From Methylococcaceae bacterium (lineage in GTDB: Bacteria > Pseudomonadota > Gammaproteobacteria > Methylococcales > Methylomonadaceae): a stretch of 6,840 nucleotides of DNA. Within the stretch, counting starts at the first letter, position 1. Every line of letters begins with the position of its first letter. Below, one piece after another: positions 1 to 6,840 of this stretch. The DNA lies in contig RFQK01000088.1 of the NCBI GenBank assembly GCA_009925045.1, positions 1 through 6,840 on the forward strand. The letters run 5' to 3'. The position numbers were made by a program, and so were the translations under genes. A model generated the notes under the pieces. That model was not told where the DNA came from. It saw only the letters and a list, made by a program, of their open reading frames with translations, and searched no databases.

Positions 1-1209
1 AACGTATTTATGGTACGGCCTGGGGCGATGCTAAAGAATTGGCGGCTTATCTGCACAGATTAGAAGAGGCCGAGAAACGCGATCACCGTAAAATTGGCAA
101 AGCACTAGATTTGTTTCATGCTCAGGAAGAAGCACCGGGTATGGTGTTCTGGCATGAAAAAGGCTGGACGATCTATCAGCAGGTTGAACAATACATTCGT
201 CAAAAATTGCGGGTCAATGGCTATAGCGAAGTCAAAACGCCGCAAATTGTTGATCGTAGCCTATGGGAGAAGTCGGGTCACTGGGATAAGTTTGGTGACA
301 TGATTTTTACAACGCATTCGGAAAGCCGCGATTATGCAGTTAAGCCGATGAACTGTCCCTGTCATATTCAAATCTATAACCAAGGTATAAAAAGTTATCG
401 TGATCTGCCGGTACGTTTGGCGGAATTTGGTTCCTGTCATCGTAACGAGCCTTCCGGTACCCTGCACGGTTTAATGCGGGTCAGAAACTTTGTTCAGGAC
501 GACGCACATATTTTTTGTACTGAAGATCAGATTCAGTCGGAAGTATCGACGTTTATCGACTTATTGTTCGAAGTGTATAAGGATTTTGGCTTCGAAGAGG
601 TGTTGATCAAACTTTCAACTCGCCCCGAAAATCGGGTCGGCGATGATTCGGTTTGGGATAAAGCCGAAAATGCCCTGGAGCTTGCGCTGAATAACAAAGG
701 TCTGGACTGGCAGTTACAACCGGGTGAAGGCGCTTTTTGGCACCATACAGGTTGATTTTTCTATGCCCGATCGTTTAGGTGCGGCCTTTATTGGTGAAGA
801 CAGTGCACGTCATGTACCCGTGATGTTGCATCGGGCAATCTTGGGTTCACTCGAACGTTTTATTGGTATTTTGATCGAACAACACGCCGGAAATTTCCCG
901 TTATGGCTCGCTCCGGTACAAGTTGTGATCATGAATATCACCGATAAGCAGTCCGAATATGCGGAGCAGATACGCCTAGAACTTGAAAAACAAGGTCTTA
1001 GAGTCAAAATTGACTTGAGAAATGAGAAGATTGGCTTTAAAATTCGCGAGCATTCCATGCAGCGTGTGCCGTATCAACTGATTACGGGCGACAAAGAAAT
1101 GGAAACACAAACTGTCGCAGTTCGTACCCAGAAGGGTGAAGATATCGGAAGTCTATCCATCAGCGATTTGATTCAGCGTCTCCAACACGAAATTGCCGAT
1201 AGAAAATAA
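1..1209 (+). pseudogene. thrS: Threonyl-tRNA synthetase, 3' part, internally deleted and frameshifted
   Basis: Class II synthetase that charges tRNA-Thr in the cytoplasm. The window opens inside the gene: the frame reads RIYGTAW from position 3, near E. coli residue 217. The catalytic core follows, with MNCP (zinc Cys334, codon 354-356), motif 2 around [12 protein letters not shown], and QDDAHIF (zinc His385). The first frame reads GEGAF at 723-737, then runs out of frame to TGA at 753-755. Homology resumes one frame over at [10 protein letters not shown] from 739, through [12 protein letters not shown] (His511) and the anticodon-binding domain with [11 protein letters not shown], ending TAA 1207-1209. 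Against remembered E. coli ThrRS exactly residues 462-480 are missing, including Tyr462, Lys465, Gln479 and Cys480, equal to a 56-nt loss. As written it cannot make an active enzyme. The invariant-looking MNCPGH reads MNCPCH here. Identity is certain; whether the lesion is real or an assembly error is not. Confidence 0.93.
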
Positions 1210-1219
1210 TAATAATCTT

Positions 1220-1234
1220 GGAGGATAGGGTATC
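1220..1234 (+). promoter_or_regulatory. infC: infC Shine-Dalgarno and ATC start codon
   Basis: GGAGG at 1220-1224 is followed by a 7-nt spacer and ATC at 1232-1234. The frame has TAG at 1226-1228, so only GGT lies between the stop and the ATC, and no ATG, GTG or TTG occurs near the expected N-terminus. The start is therefore ATC. In E. coli the AUU start of infC is discriminated against by IF3 itself, giving negative feedback. The same logic is inferred here. Confidence 0.85.
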
Positions 1235-1756
1235 AGCTCTAAAAAAGATGCAACGCGTTTAAATACCGAAATCACCGCTAGACGGGTACGGGTAATAGGC
1301 GCTGAAGGTGAACAAGTCGGGGTTGTTTCAATTAACGATGCTTTACAGCTCGCCTATGATGCAAGTCTGGATCTGGTGGAAATTTCACCGAATGCGGATC
1401 CTCCGGTTTGCAAGATTATGGATTTTGGTAAATTCCAGTTTGAGCAAAACAAAAAACTGCAAGCCGCCAAGAAAAAGCAAAAGCAAATCCAAATTAAAGA
1501 AATCAAATTCAGACCGGGTACCGAAGAAGGTGATTACCAGGTTAAGTTGCGTAGTCTGATCAAATTTCTCAACGAAGGTGATAAAACCAAGATCACCGTC
1601 CGATTCAAGGGTCGTGAGTTAACGCACCGTGAACTAGGTATGGATTTATTGAAGCGTATCGAACAGGATCTGGACGAGCACGCTGCAGTTGAACAGTTCC
1701 CAAAACTAGAAGGCCGTCAGATGGTGATGGTGATGGGACCTAAAAAGAAAAAATAG
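1232..1756 (+). CDS. infC: Translation initiation factor IF-3, non-canonical ATC start
   Basis: IF3 binds the 30S subunit, prevents premature joining of 50S and checks the start codon and initiator tRNA. Starting at ATC 1232 the protein is 174 aa, against about 180 in E. coli. The N-terminal domain runs to about residue 80 and contains [21 protein letters not shown] lysine-rich linker ([15 protein letters not shown]) follows. The C-terminal domain has [20 protein letters not shown] and [12 protein letters not shown], and ends in MGPKKKK. The first GTG in the frame, at 1376, would delete most of the N-terminal domain and is not credible. The gene lies 22 nt after thrS and is followed by a structured 143-nt gap before rpmI. 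Family, length and frame are all as expected; only the start codon is unusual. Confidence 0.97.
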   Translation: MSSKKDATRLNTEITARRVRVIGAEGEQVGVVSINDALQLAYDASLDLVEISPNADPPVCKIMDFGKFQFEQNKKLQAAKKKQKQIQIKEIKFRPGTEEGDYQVKLRSLIKFLNEGDKTKITVRFKGRELTHRELGMDLLKRIEQDLDEHAAVEQFPKLEGRQMVMVMGPKKKK

Positions 1757-1899
1757 TTTGGCTACTTTCACAAAGTAGTGGTGTATCGCCGGATTGCGGT
1801 ACAGACGGTGTTTTAAAACGCCATAAATTCATTGGGGCCATGCATTTTGCCTCAACGGGTTTTTCTCAGGGACTTTTTTTTATTTATTGGAGAAAACAA
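1757..1899 (+). promoter_or_regulatory. Structured infC-rpmI intergenic leader, possible L20 control region
   Basis: This 143-nt gap contains four consecutive inverted repeats that I paired by hand. They are CTACTTT/AAAGTAG (1762-1768 with 1772-1778), GTATCGC/GCGGTAC (1783-1789 with 1796-1802, one G-U), GGTGTTTT/AAAACGCC (1807-1822, practical loop TTAA), and TTGGGGC/GCCTCAA (1832-1838 with 1849-1855, one G-U). An eight-T run (1873-1880) and the rpmI Shine-Dalgarno GGAGA (1889-1893) follow. In E. coli ribosomal protein L20 represses rpmI-rplT by binding a pseudoknot and hairpin in this region. A similar role is inferred from position and structure only. Confidence 0.5.
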
Positions 1900-2097
1900 A
1901 TGCCAAAACTGAAAAGCCATAGCGGTGCGGGCAAACGCTTCAAGAAAATCGGCTCCGGCGGATTTAAATGCAAGCAATCGCACAAACGTCACATTCTGAC
2001 CAAAAAAACCACTAAGCGTAAAAGACAACTGCGTAAAACTGCCATTCTGCATCCTTCAGATGCACCATTGGTAGCCCGTATGCTGCCTTATAGCTGA
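1900..2097 (+). CDS. rpmI: 50S ribosomal protein L35
   Basis: Small basic protein of the large ribosomal subunit. The start is ATG at 1900, 7 nt after GGAG of the Shine-Dalgarno at 1889-1893. An in-frame ATG at 1840 would add 20 residues not found in the family and is rejected. The product is 65 aa, the same length as E. coli L35. It begins [16 protein letters not shown] and carries the hallmark [16 protein letters not shown] in the middle and LPYS at the C-terminus. It sits 27 nt upstream of rplT, with which it is co-transcribed in other Gammaproteobacteria and presumably here. The structured leader upstream is the likely site of feedback control. Confidence 0.97.
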   Translation: MPKLKSHSGAGKRFKKIGSGGFKCKQSHKRHILTKKTTKRKRQLRKTAILHPSDAPLVARMLPYS

Positions 2098-2124
2098 TTT
2101 GTTTTTTTAACGAGAGTGTAGAAC

Positions 2125-2487
2125 ATGCCAAGAGTAAAACGTGGTGTCACCGCTAGAGCGAGACACAAAAAAATCTTAAAGTTAGCGAAAGGTTACTACG
2201 GTGCCCGTAGTCGCGTTTATCGCGTTGCTAAACAAGCGGTTATCAAAGCCGGTCAATATGCATACCGCGATCGCAAACAGAAAAAACGTCAATTTCGCGC
2301 TTTGTGGATTGTCCGTATTAATGCGGCAGCCAGATTGTTTGGAATTTCTTACAGCCGTCTGATTAATGGTCTGACCAACGCTAATGTTGCGATTGACCGT
2401 AAAGTTCTGGCTGATTTAGCGGTTCGTGATATCGAAGCATTTGGCGAGATCGCTAAAATCGCTATTGCTAACAGAAGCAAACCTTAA
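2125..2487 (+). CDS. rplT: 50S ribosomal protein L20
   Basis: L20 is a primary 23S rRNA-binding protein needed early in 50S assembly. In E. coli it also represses its own operon by binding the mRNA upstream of rpmI. The protein is 120 aa, against 118 in E. coli. Its N-terminal extension reads [18 protein letters not shown] and is followed by [39 protein letters not shown] and RINAAAR; these are near-identical to the family. The C-terminal half has [10 protein letters not shown] and the [11 protein letters not shown] segment, then a slightly longer tail. GAGAG at 2111-2115 serves as Shine-Dalgarno. It is separated from pheS by a 123-nt hairpin-bearing gap. Confidence 0.98.
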   Translation: MPRVKRGVTARARHKKILKLAKGYYGARSRVYRVAKQAVIKAGQYAYRDRKQKKRQFRALWIVRINAAARLFGISYSRLINGLTNANVAIDRKVLADLAVRDIEAFGEIAKIAIANRSKP

Positions 2488-2498
2488 CAGGATTTGCG

Positions 2499-2514
2499 GA
2501 TACCTTCGGGTATC
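2499..2514 (+). promoter_or_regulatory. UUCG-tetraloop hairpin after rplT
   Basis: GATACC (2499-2504) pairs perfectly with GGTATC (2509-2514) around TTCG, giving the extra-stable C(UUCG)G closure. It starts 12 nt after the rplT stop. No T tract follows, so it is not a standard terminator. It may protect the 3' end of a processed rplT mRNA or form part of the pheS leader. The pairing is seen; the role is inferred. Confidence 0.5.
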
Positions 2515-2515
2515 A

Positions 2516-2556
2516 TAGTTGTTCACCTCCTCCGGTAACGGGGGAGGCTGCAACTA
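2516..2556 (+). promoter_or_regulatory. Two-part GC-rich hairpin in the pheS leader
   Basis: An outer stem TAGTTG/CAACTA (2516-2521 with 2551-2556) encloses an internal loop. The inner stem is nine pairs, CCTCCTCCG/CGGGGGAGG (2526-2534 with 2539-2547), capped by GTAA, a GNRA tetraloop. A run of Ts does not follow (AAAATCTAAAATC), so it is not a canonical intrinsic terminator. It lies 54 nt upstream of the pheS start, where E. coli uses attenuation through the Phe-rich pheM leader peptide. No such peptide is visible here. It could be an attenuator, a processing site or a stabiliser. Confidence 0.5.
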
Positions 2557-2607
2557 AAATCTAAAATCGTCCGGTTATTTCCTTCCCCCATCTATAGAGT
2601 GAGCTGA

Positions 2608-3630
<1,023 letters not shown>

Positions 3631-3642
3631 CAGGTGTGAGTC

Positions 3643-5633
3643 ATGCAAGTAAGTGAAGCTTGGATAAGAGAGCGAGTCAATCCACCTGTTGATACCGATA
3701 CCTTGGTTGCCCAGTTGACGATGGCAGGTCTGGAAGTGGATGCCGTAGAAGCCGTTGCCGGACAGTTTAATGGCGTGGTCGTAGCTGAAGTCTTATCAAT
3801 GATTCAGCATCCGAATGCCGATAAATTGAGAGTCTGTCAGGTTAATGTCGGCACTGCAGAACCGTTGCAAATTGTCTGTGGCGCCAGTAATGTGCGTCCG
3901 GGGCTTAAAATTCCAGCGGCTCTGATCGGTGCAGTATTGCCGGGTGATTTTCGCATCAAAGAATCTAAATTACGTGGCGAATTATCGTTCGGCATGTTGT
4001 GCTCAGAAAAAGAACTGGGTTTAGCCGCAAATTCCGATGGCTTAATGGAATTGCCCGCTGATGCGCCGGTTGGCACTGATATTCGTGACTATTTACAACT
4101 GAATGATCATGTCATTGAACTAGGCCTAACCCCCAATCGGGCTGACTGTCTGTCTGTAGAAGGTGTAGCAAGAGAGGTCGCAGTCCTCAATGAGTGCGCG
4201 TTTGCGCCACTCGCGATTACTCCGGTTGCTGTCACGCATCAACAAATCCTCAACATTGATGTGCAGGCCAGTGATGCTTGTCCGGTTTATCTAGGTCGTC
4301 TTATCAAAGGGATTCGTTCAGACGCCCTTACGCCATTATGGATGCAGGAAAAGCTGCGTCGAAGTGGGATTCGTAGCTTGTCGCCGGTCGTTGATGTCAC
4401 CAATTACGTGTTATTAGAATTGGGTCAGCCATTACATGCCTTTGATGCTGATAGTCTGGAAGGCGATATCGTGGTTCGCTACAGTCGTCAGGGTGAAAGT
4501 CTGACGCTGTTGAATGATCAGACCATTGAACTGGACGATAAAAGCCTAGTGATAGCGGACCAGTCCAAAGCCTTGGCATTGGCCGGCGTAATGGGCGGTA
4601 AAGACAGTGCGGTTTCCGATCAAACCCGTGATATTTTCCTTGAGTGCGCTTTTTTCACGCCGATTCGTGTCGCAGGCAAAGCCCGTCAATATGGTTTGCA
4701 TACTCCAGTTTAGGCAAAGCTCCTGAAGCTCTATTGCCTTTAGAGCGTTTGCAAGATTGTCTGGTGGATCGTGGCTATCAGGAAGCGATTACTTATAGCT
4801 TTGTGGATGAAAATATCCAGCAATTAATCGCGCCAAATGATGAATATATTCGGATTCAGAATCCAATTTCTTCCGAATTGGCCATTATGCGAACCAGTTT
4901 ATGGTGCGGATTGATCAATGCAGCCTTGTATAATATCAACCGTCAGCAACAACGGGTGCGACTGTTTGAAACCGGTTTACGGTTTCTTAAACAGGGTGAG
5001 AGCACTGAACAAAGTAAAATGCTGGCAGGTTTGGCTCTGGGTTCGGTCCATGCAGAACAATGGGCGGAAAAATCTCGTCCAGTTGATTACTTTGACGTCA
5101 AAGCCGATGTGGAGGCTTTTCTAGCTTTAAGTGGTGTTCAGGCTAAATTTACTGCCGGCGAACATCCCGCATTACATCCCGGTCAGACGGCTTTAATCAC
5201 TAATGCTCAAGGCGAGTCAATTGGCTGGTTGGGGATGTTGCATCCTAATTTGGAAAAACAACTCGGTTTTGATGCGCCAGTATTTTTGTTTGAATTACTG
5301 CAAGAGGCTGTTCTAGGGCGCGTGGTGCCTAAGTTTGAACCTTTGTCGAAATTCCCATCTGTACGCCGTGATATGGCTTTGTTGGTGGAAGACTCGGTCT
5401 CAGCGGCTGCCATTATCGAAGCCATTCAATCAGCGCATGAGCCTAAAATTCGTGATGTGCAGCTGTTCGATATCTACTGTGGTCCTGGCGTAGCCGATGG
5501 TTTTAAAAGTGTGGCCTTAAGTTTAATATTACAAGATTACACACAAACGCTTACAGATACTGAAATTGATGCTATATTCAGCAAAGTTTTAGAGATTTTA
5601 GCCAGCAAACACAATGCAAAACTTAGGGATTAA
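3643..5633 (+). pseudogene. pheT: Phenylalanyl-tRNA synthetase beta subunit, large internal out-of-frame deletion
   Basis: Beta subunit of PheRS; it carries tRNA binding and editing. Start ATG 3643 has AGGTG at 3632-3636. The first frame reads the N-terminal region, the EMAP-like OB-fold ([15 protein letters not shown] through [10 protein letters not shown]), [17 protein letters not shown], and most of the B3/4 editing domain ([57 protein letters not shown]). It breaks after GLHT and stops at TAG 4711-4713. Homology resumes one frame over near 4704-4710 with [36 protein letters not shown] and the C-terminal FDX-ACB domain (FPSVRRDMALLV to NAKLRD), ending TAA 5631-5633. Compared with remembered E. 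coli PheT (795 aa) about 130 residues are missing: DASHRYERGVDP, the end of B3/4 and almost all of B5. The frame change requires a loss equal to 1 mod 3. It cannot give full-length PheT as written; an assembly collapse is likely. Confidence 0.93.
5551..5578 (+). promoter_or_regulatory. Possible sigma-70 promoter for ihfA inside pheT
   Basis: TTACAG (5551-5556) and TATATT (5573-5578) are separated by 16 bp, about 70 nt upstream of the ihfA start and inside the end of pheT. In E. coli ihfA has its own promoter within pheT, so the position fits. The match is moderate and the region codes for conserved protein, so this is tentative. Confidence 0.35.
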
Positions 5634-5650
5634 GGTCTAAAGGTATTATT

Positions 5651-5947
5651 ATGGCGTTAACAAAAGCAGATATCGCTGAGCGCTTGTTTGAAGAAGTAGG
5701 CTTAAACAAACGTGAAGCAAAAGAAATAGTTGAACTTTTTTTCGACGAAATTAAAAATGCTTTGCAAAGCGGAGAACAGGTTAAAATCTCAGGCTTTGGA
5801 AAGTTTGAATTACGCGATAAAAGCGGTCGTCCAGGTCGTAACCCCAAGACAGGTGAGGAAATCCCCATCACACCGCGTCGTGTAGTCACCTTCCGGACAG
5901 GTCAAAAACTTAAAGCACGAGTGGAAGCGTATGCTGGAGCCCAGTAA
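5651..5947 (+). CDS. ihfA: Integration host factor alpha subunit
   Basis: DNA-bending nucleoid protein that works as a heterodimer with IhfB in recombination, replication and transcription. It is 98 aa, against 99 in E. coli. The N-terminus [20 protein letters not shown] and the helix [15 protein letters not shown] form the dimer core. The beta-arm reads [20 protein letters not shown] and contains the intercalating proline at residue 65. It ends with [20 protein letters not shown] and the MALTK start favour alpha over beta or HU, as does the position after pheT. AAAGG at 5639-5643 is the Shine-Dalgarno, 17 nt downstream of the pheT stop. Its last 17 nt overlap the next gene. Confidence 0.97.
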   Translation: MALTKADIAERLFEEVGLNKREAKEIVELFFDEIKNALQSGEQVKISGFGKFELRDKSGRPGRNPKTGEEIPITPRRVVTFRTGQKLKARVEAYAGAQ

Positions 5948-6284
5948 TAATAATGAATTGCCGGTTATACCGGCCAAGCGCTATTTCACCATTGGTGAAG
6001 TCAGCGATTTATGCGCAGTAAAACCACATGTGTTACGTTACTGGGAGCAAGAATTTTCCGAGCTCAGCCCAGTAAAAAGACGTGGCAACCGTCGGTATTA
6101 TCAGCGTCATGATGTTTTATTGATTCGTCAGATTCGTTCTTTACTCTACGAGCAAGGCTACACTATAGGTGGTGCTAAGGCCCATTTGGTGAGTGATAAC
6201 GCTAAAGAAGATACGCTACGCAGCAAGCAATTAATTCATCAGATGATCGGCGAGTTGGAAGATATTCTGGAATTGCTGAAATAA
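5931..6284 (+). CDS. MerR-family regulator, ihfA-linked small form
   Basis: A 117-aa DNA-binding protein. Residues 18-60 form the MerR winged helix-turn-helix: [25 protein letters not shown], split here as [14 protein letters not shown] then [11 protein letters not shown], followed by the wing with [14 protein letters not shown]. The second helical part has [22 protein letters not shown]. The tail is short and ends in a dimer-type helix, [11 protein letters not shown]. No cysteine pair for metal binding and no effector domain are visible, so no ligand can be named. It starts at ATG 5931 inside ihfA, with GGAAG at 5923-5927, and overlaps ihfA by 17 nt, which suggests translational coupling. 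The same gene follows ihfA in Pseudomonas-like genomes, from memory, usually labelled only as MerR family. Target and function are unknown. Confidence 0.9.
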   Translation: MLEPSNNNELPVIPAKRYFTIGEVSDLCAVKPHVLRYWEQEFSELSPVKRRGNRRYYQRHDVLLIRQIRSLLYEQGYTIGGAKAHLVSDNAKEDTLRSKQLIHQMIGELEDILELLK

Positions 6285-6317
6285 GTAACAAGACCTTTTG
6301 GTCAATAATCTATTCTA

Positions 6318-6394
6318 CGGAGCGTAGCGCAGCTTGGTAGCGCACTTGTCTGGGGGACAAGGGGTCGCAGGTTCAAATCCTGTCGTTCCGACCA
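6318..6394 (+). tRNA. tRNA-Pro, anticodon GGG
   Basis: A 77-nt cloverleaf with encoded CCA. The acceptor stem CGGAGCG (6318-6324) pairs with CGTTCCG (6384-6390, one G-U). The D arm has GCGC/GCGC around AGCTTGGTA. The anticodon stem CTTGT/ACAAG holds loop CTGGGGG, so positions 34-36 are GGG. The T arm GCAGG/CCTGT has loop TTCAAAT. Then come discriminator A (6391) and CCA (6392-6394). The C1-G72 pair is a bacterial tRNA-Pro hallmark, and the sequence closely resembles E. coli tRNA-Pro(GGG). It follows the MerR-type gene by 33 nt and is flanked on the other side by the integrase scar. Confidence 0.97.
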
Positions 6395-6423
6395 ATTAAA
6401 TCAAGCAGTTAAAGTCTTAAAGA

Positions 6424-6456
6424 ATCCCGAAAACCTGAGAAATGCGTTTTCGGGAT
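6424..6456. repeat. 11-bp perfect inverted repeat downstream of tRNA-Pro
   Basis: ATCCCGAAAAC (6424-6434) and GTTTTCGGGAT (6446-6456) flank an 11-nt loop. No T tract follows on either strand, so it is a weak candidate for the tRNA terminator. Its position between the tRNA and an integrase remnant also fits a recombinase binding or attachment-site arrangement. The repeat is certain; the function is not. Confidence 0.6.
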
Positions 6457-6474
6457 AACAATCGGGATAACAAT
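6451..6474. repeat. 12-bp tandem duplication CGGGATAACAAT x2
   Basis: CGGGATAACAAT occurs at 6451-6462 and again immediately at 6463-6474, with no mismatch. The first copy overlaps the right arm of the inverted repeat, so either CGGGAT copy could pair with ATCCCG at 6424-6429. Short tandem repeats between a tRNA and an integrase gene can be arm-type sites of the recombinase. That reading is inference. Confidence 0.7.
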
Positions 6475-6501
6475 TTTCGCTGCTTTGTTTTTATCAAAAA
6501 T

Positions 6502-6522
6502 ACACCTCAATCTGTGAGGTGT
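6502..6522 (-). terminator. Intrinsic terminator of the integrase remnant
   Basis: ACACCTCA (6502-6509) and TGAGGTGT (6515-6522) form an 8-bp stem with a 5-nt loop. Read on the minus strand the stem is followed by ATTTTTGAT, a terminator-like T tract. It lies 36 nt downstream of the remnant's TGA. On the plus strand the following sequence is TTATCG, which is weaker, although read-through from the tRNA could also end here. Confidence 0.6.
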
Positions 6523-6557
6523 TTATCGTTAAAAAACCAAAAAATGGGCCAGTTCAA

Positions 6558-6664
6558 TCACATTACACTGTCCATTGTCGAGTTCTCTGCATGGGCCTTT
6601 AAATGGTCGCTGCTCAAATGAGCATATCGAAGCACCATGTCCAGGCTATGCCTCCACCCAAATC
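6558..6664 (-). pseudogene. Tyrosine recombinase (phage-type integrase), C-terminal remnant
   Basis: On the minus strand the sequence ending at TGA (6558-6560) reads HSLDMVLRYAHLSSDHLK then AHAENSTMDSVM. This is the C-terminal box of phage-type integrases, with the catalytic tyrosine of RYAHL at codon 6624-6626. The usual LGGW before it is split: DLGG is read at 6653-6664 in the next frame, and one lost T (GGA-TGG-CAT becoming GGAGGCAT near 6650) restores it. Upstream of DLGG no integrase homology is seen: the arginine boxes (R, HxxR) and the whole N-terminal part are absent, and the frame stops at 6708-6710. This is therefore a truncated, frameshifted fragment of about 36 codons. It points toward tRNA-Pro and keeps its terminator. 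Recognition rests on the motif only. Confidence 0.75.
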
Positions 6665-6734
6665 TTATGCGGGAAGATGTCCGCGCTACCTTGGTAGTCT
6701 GTTTCGGTCAGCGTGTTGCTGTGCTGATGGTTTA

Positions 6735-6763
6735 ACTAAATCATTGCTTTATTTGTGTGTCAA
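6735..6763 (-). promoter_or_regulatory. Possible leftward sigma-70 promoter
   Basis: On the minus strand TTGACA (6763-6758) is followed after 17 bp by TTTAGT (6740-6735), which matches TATAAT at four of six positions. It would drive leftward transcription toward the integrase remnant. No start codon with a ribosome site follows it, so it may be a leftover of a deleted gene. Confidence 0.3.
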
Positions 6764-6790
6764 AGCAAAATAAATCTTTGCTTTACTTGT
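6744..6790. repeat. Operator-like TTGCTTT repeats
   Basis: TTGCTTTATTTGT (6744-6756) recurs as TTGCTTTACTTGT (6778-6790), with one mismatch and a 34-bp period. Between them AAAGCAAA (6762-6769) is the inverse of TTTGCTTT (6777-6784). Three copies of TTGCTTT, two direct and one inverted, thus cover the -35 and spacer of the possible promoter. This is typical of a repressor or recombinase binding cluster, but no protein can be assigned. Confidence 0.4.
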
Positions 6791-6803
6791 TTACATCAGG
6801 CAC

Positions 6804-6825
6804 AAAAAAGCCCGAAGGCGGCTTT
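6804..6825 (-). terminator. Intrinsic terminator for a minus-strand gene beyond the right edge
   Basis: AAAGCC (6807-6812) and GGCTTT (6820-6825) form a stem with a 7-nt loop. On the minus strand it is followed by a run of Ts (complement of the As at 6804-6809), the standard intrinsic form. The plus-strand side has only GATTTGATT. A gene on the minus strand probably ends just to the right of the window. Confidence 0.65.
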
Positions 6826-6840
6826 GATTTGATTGTTGAT

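Noticed and set aside
724..740. GTG at 724 as the start of a separate C-terminal ThrRS gene
   Set aside because: The first few residues (KALF) are merely out-of-frame reading of GEGAF. No ribosome site or family precedent supports a stand-alone gene, so a deletion explains it better.
1308..1559. 83-aa plus-strand frame overlapping infC
   Set aside because: It is a shadow of infC in another frame, with no family resemblance.
1840..1899. ATG at 1840 as an upstream start for rpmI
   Set aside because: It adds 20 hydrophobic residues not found in L35. The ATG at 1900 has a good Shine-Dalgarno and gives the family's exact 65-aa length.
4644..4709. Start at 4644 for a free C-terminal PheT protein
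   Set aside because: The first 20 or so residues are the wrong-frame reading of the B3/4 end. PheT homology begins only at SSLGKAPE.
6292..6303. GACC-TTTT-GGTC as a terminator after the MerR-type gene
   Set aside because: The stem is only four pairs with no T tract, too weak to call.
6452..6476. GGATAACAATTT as a lac operator
   Set aside because: Only the right half of the E. coli operator matches, the left half is absent, and no lac genes are present. It is part of the 12-bp tandem repeat.
6649..6735. Short minus-strand open frame reading TETDYQGSADIFPHKIWVEA
   Set aside because: It has about 28 codons, no start codon and no ribosome site, and it overlaps the integrase remnant in another frame.

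Overview
This window is a gammaproteobacterial translation-factor locus. From the start of the window the gene order on the + strand is thrS (3' part), infC, rpmI, rplT, pheS, pheT, ihfA, a small MerR-type regulator and a tRNA-Pro(GGG). This is the classic thrS-infC-rpmI-rplT-pheST-ihfA cluster of Gammaproteobacteria. The ihfA / MerR / tRNA-Pro ending is an arrangement I recall from Pseudomonas-like genomes, and moderate GC with the protein wording suggests a Methylococcales-like relative. The genus is a guess; the class is secure.

Positions 1-2487 hold ThrRS, IF3, L35 and L20. infC has no ATG, GTG or TTG start. An in-frame stop and a strong Shine-Dalgarno leave ATC at 1232 as the start, the counterpart of the AUU start that lets E. 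coli IF3 control itself. A 143-nt structured leader before rpmI sits where L20 binds in E. coli. Positions 2488-2610 hold two strong hairpins before pheS but no visible Phe-codon leader peptide. Positions 2611-5633 are pheS and pheT. Positions 5651-6284 are ihfA and the overlapping MerR-type gene.

Two essential synthetase genes are broken while everything around them is clean. thrS lacks about 56 nt at position 738 (E. coli residues 462-480, part of the active site). pheT lacks roughly 390 nt near position 4705 (end of B3/4 and nearly all of B5). Both gaps shift the frame. Assembly error is the simplest explanation, but real deletions compensated elsewhere cannot be excluded from this sequence.

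The last 446 nt (6395-6840) contain no intact gene. They hold an 11-bp inverted repeat, a 12-bp tandem duplication, and a minus-strand C-terminal remnant of a tyrosine integrase with its catalytic-tyrosine box and its own terminator. Beyond these are a possible minus-strand promoter overlapped by TTGCTTT repeats, and a terminator for a minus-strand gene lying beyond the right edge. This looks like the scar of an element integrated beside tRNA-Pro. I found no convincing undescribed system; the points most worth checking are the two deletions, the ATC start, the pheS leader and the integrase scar.
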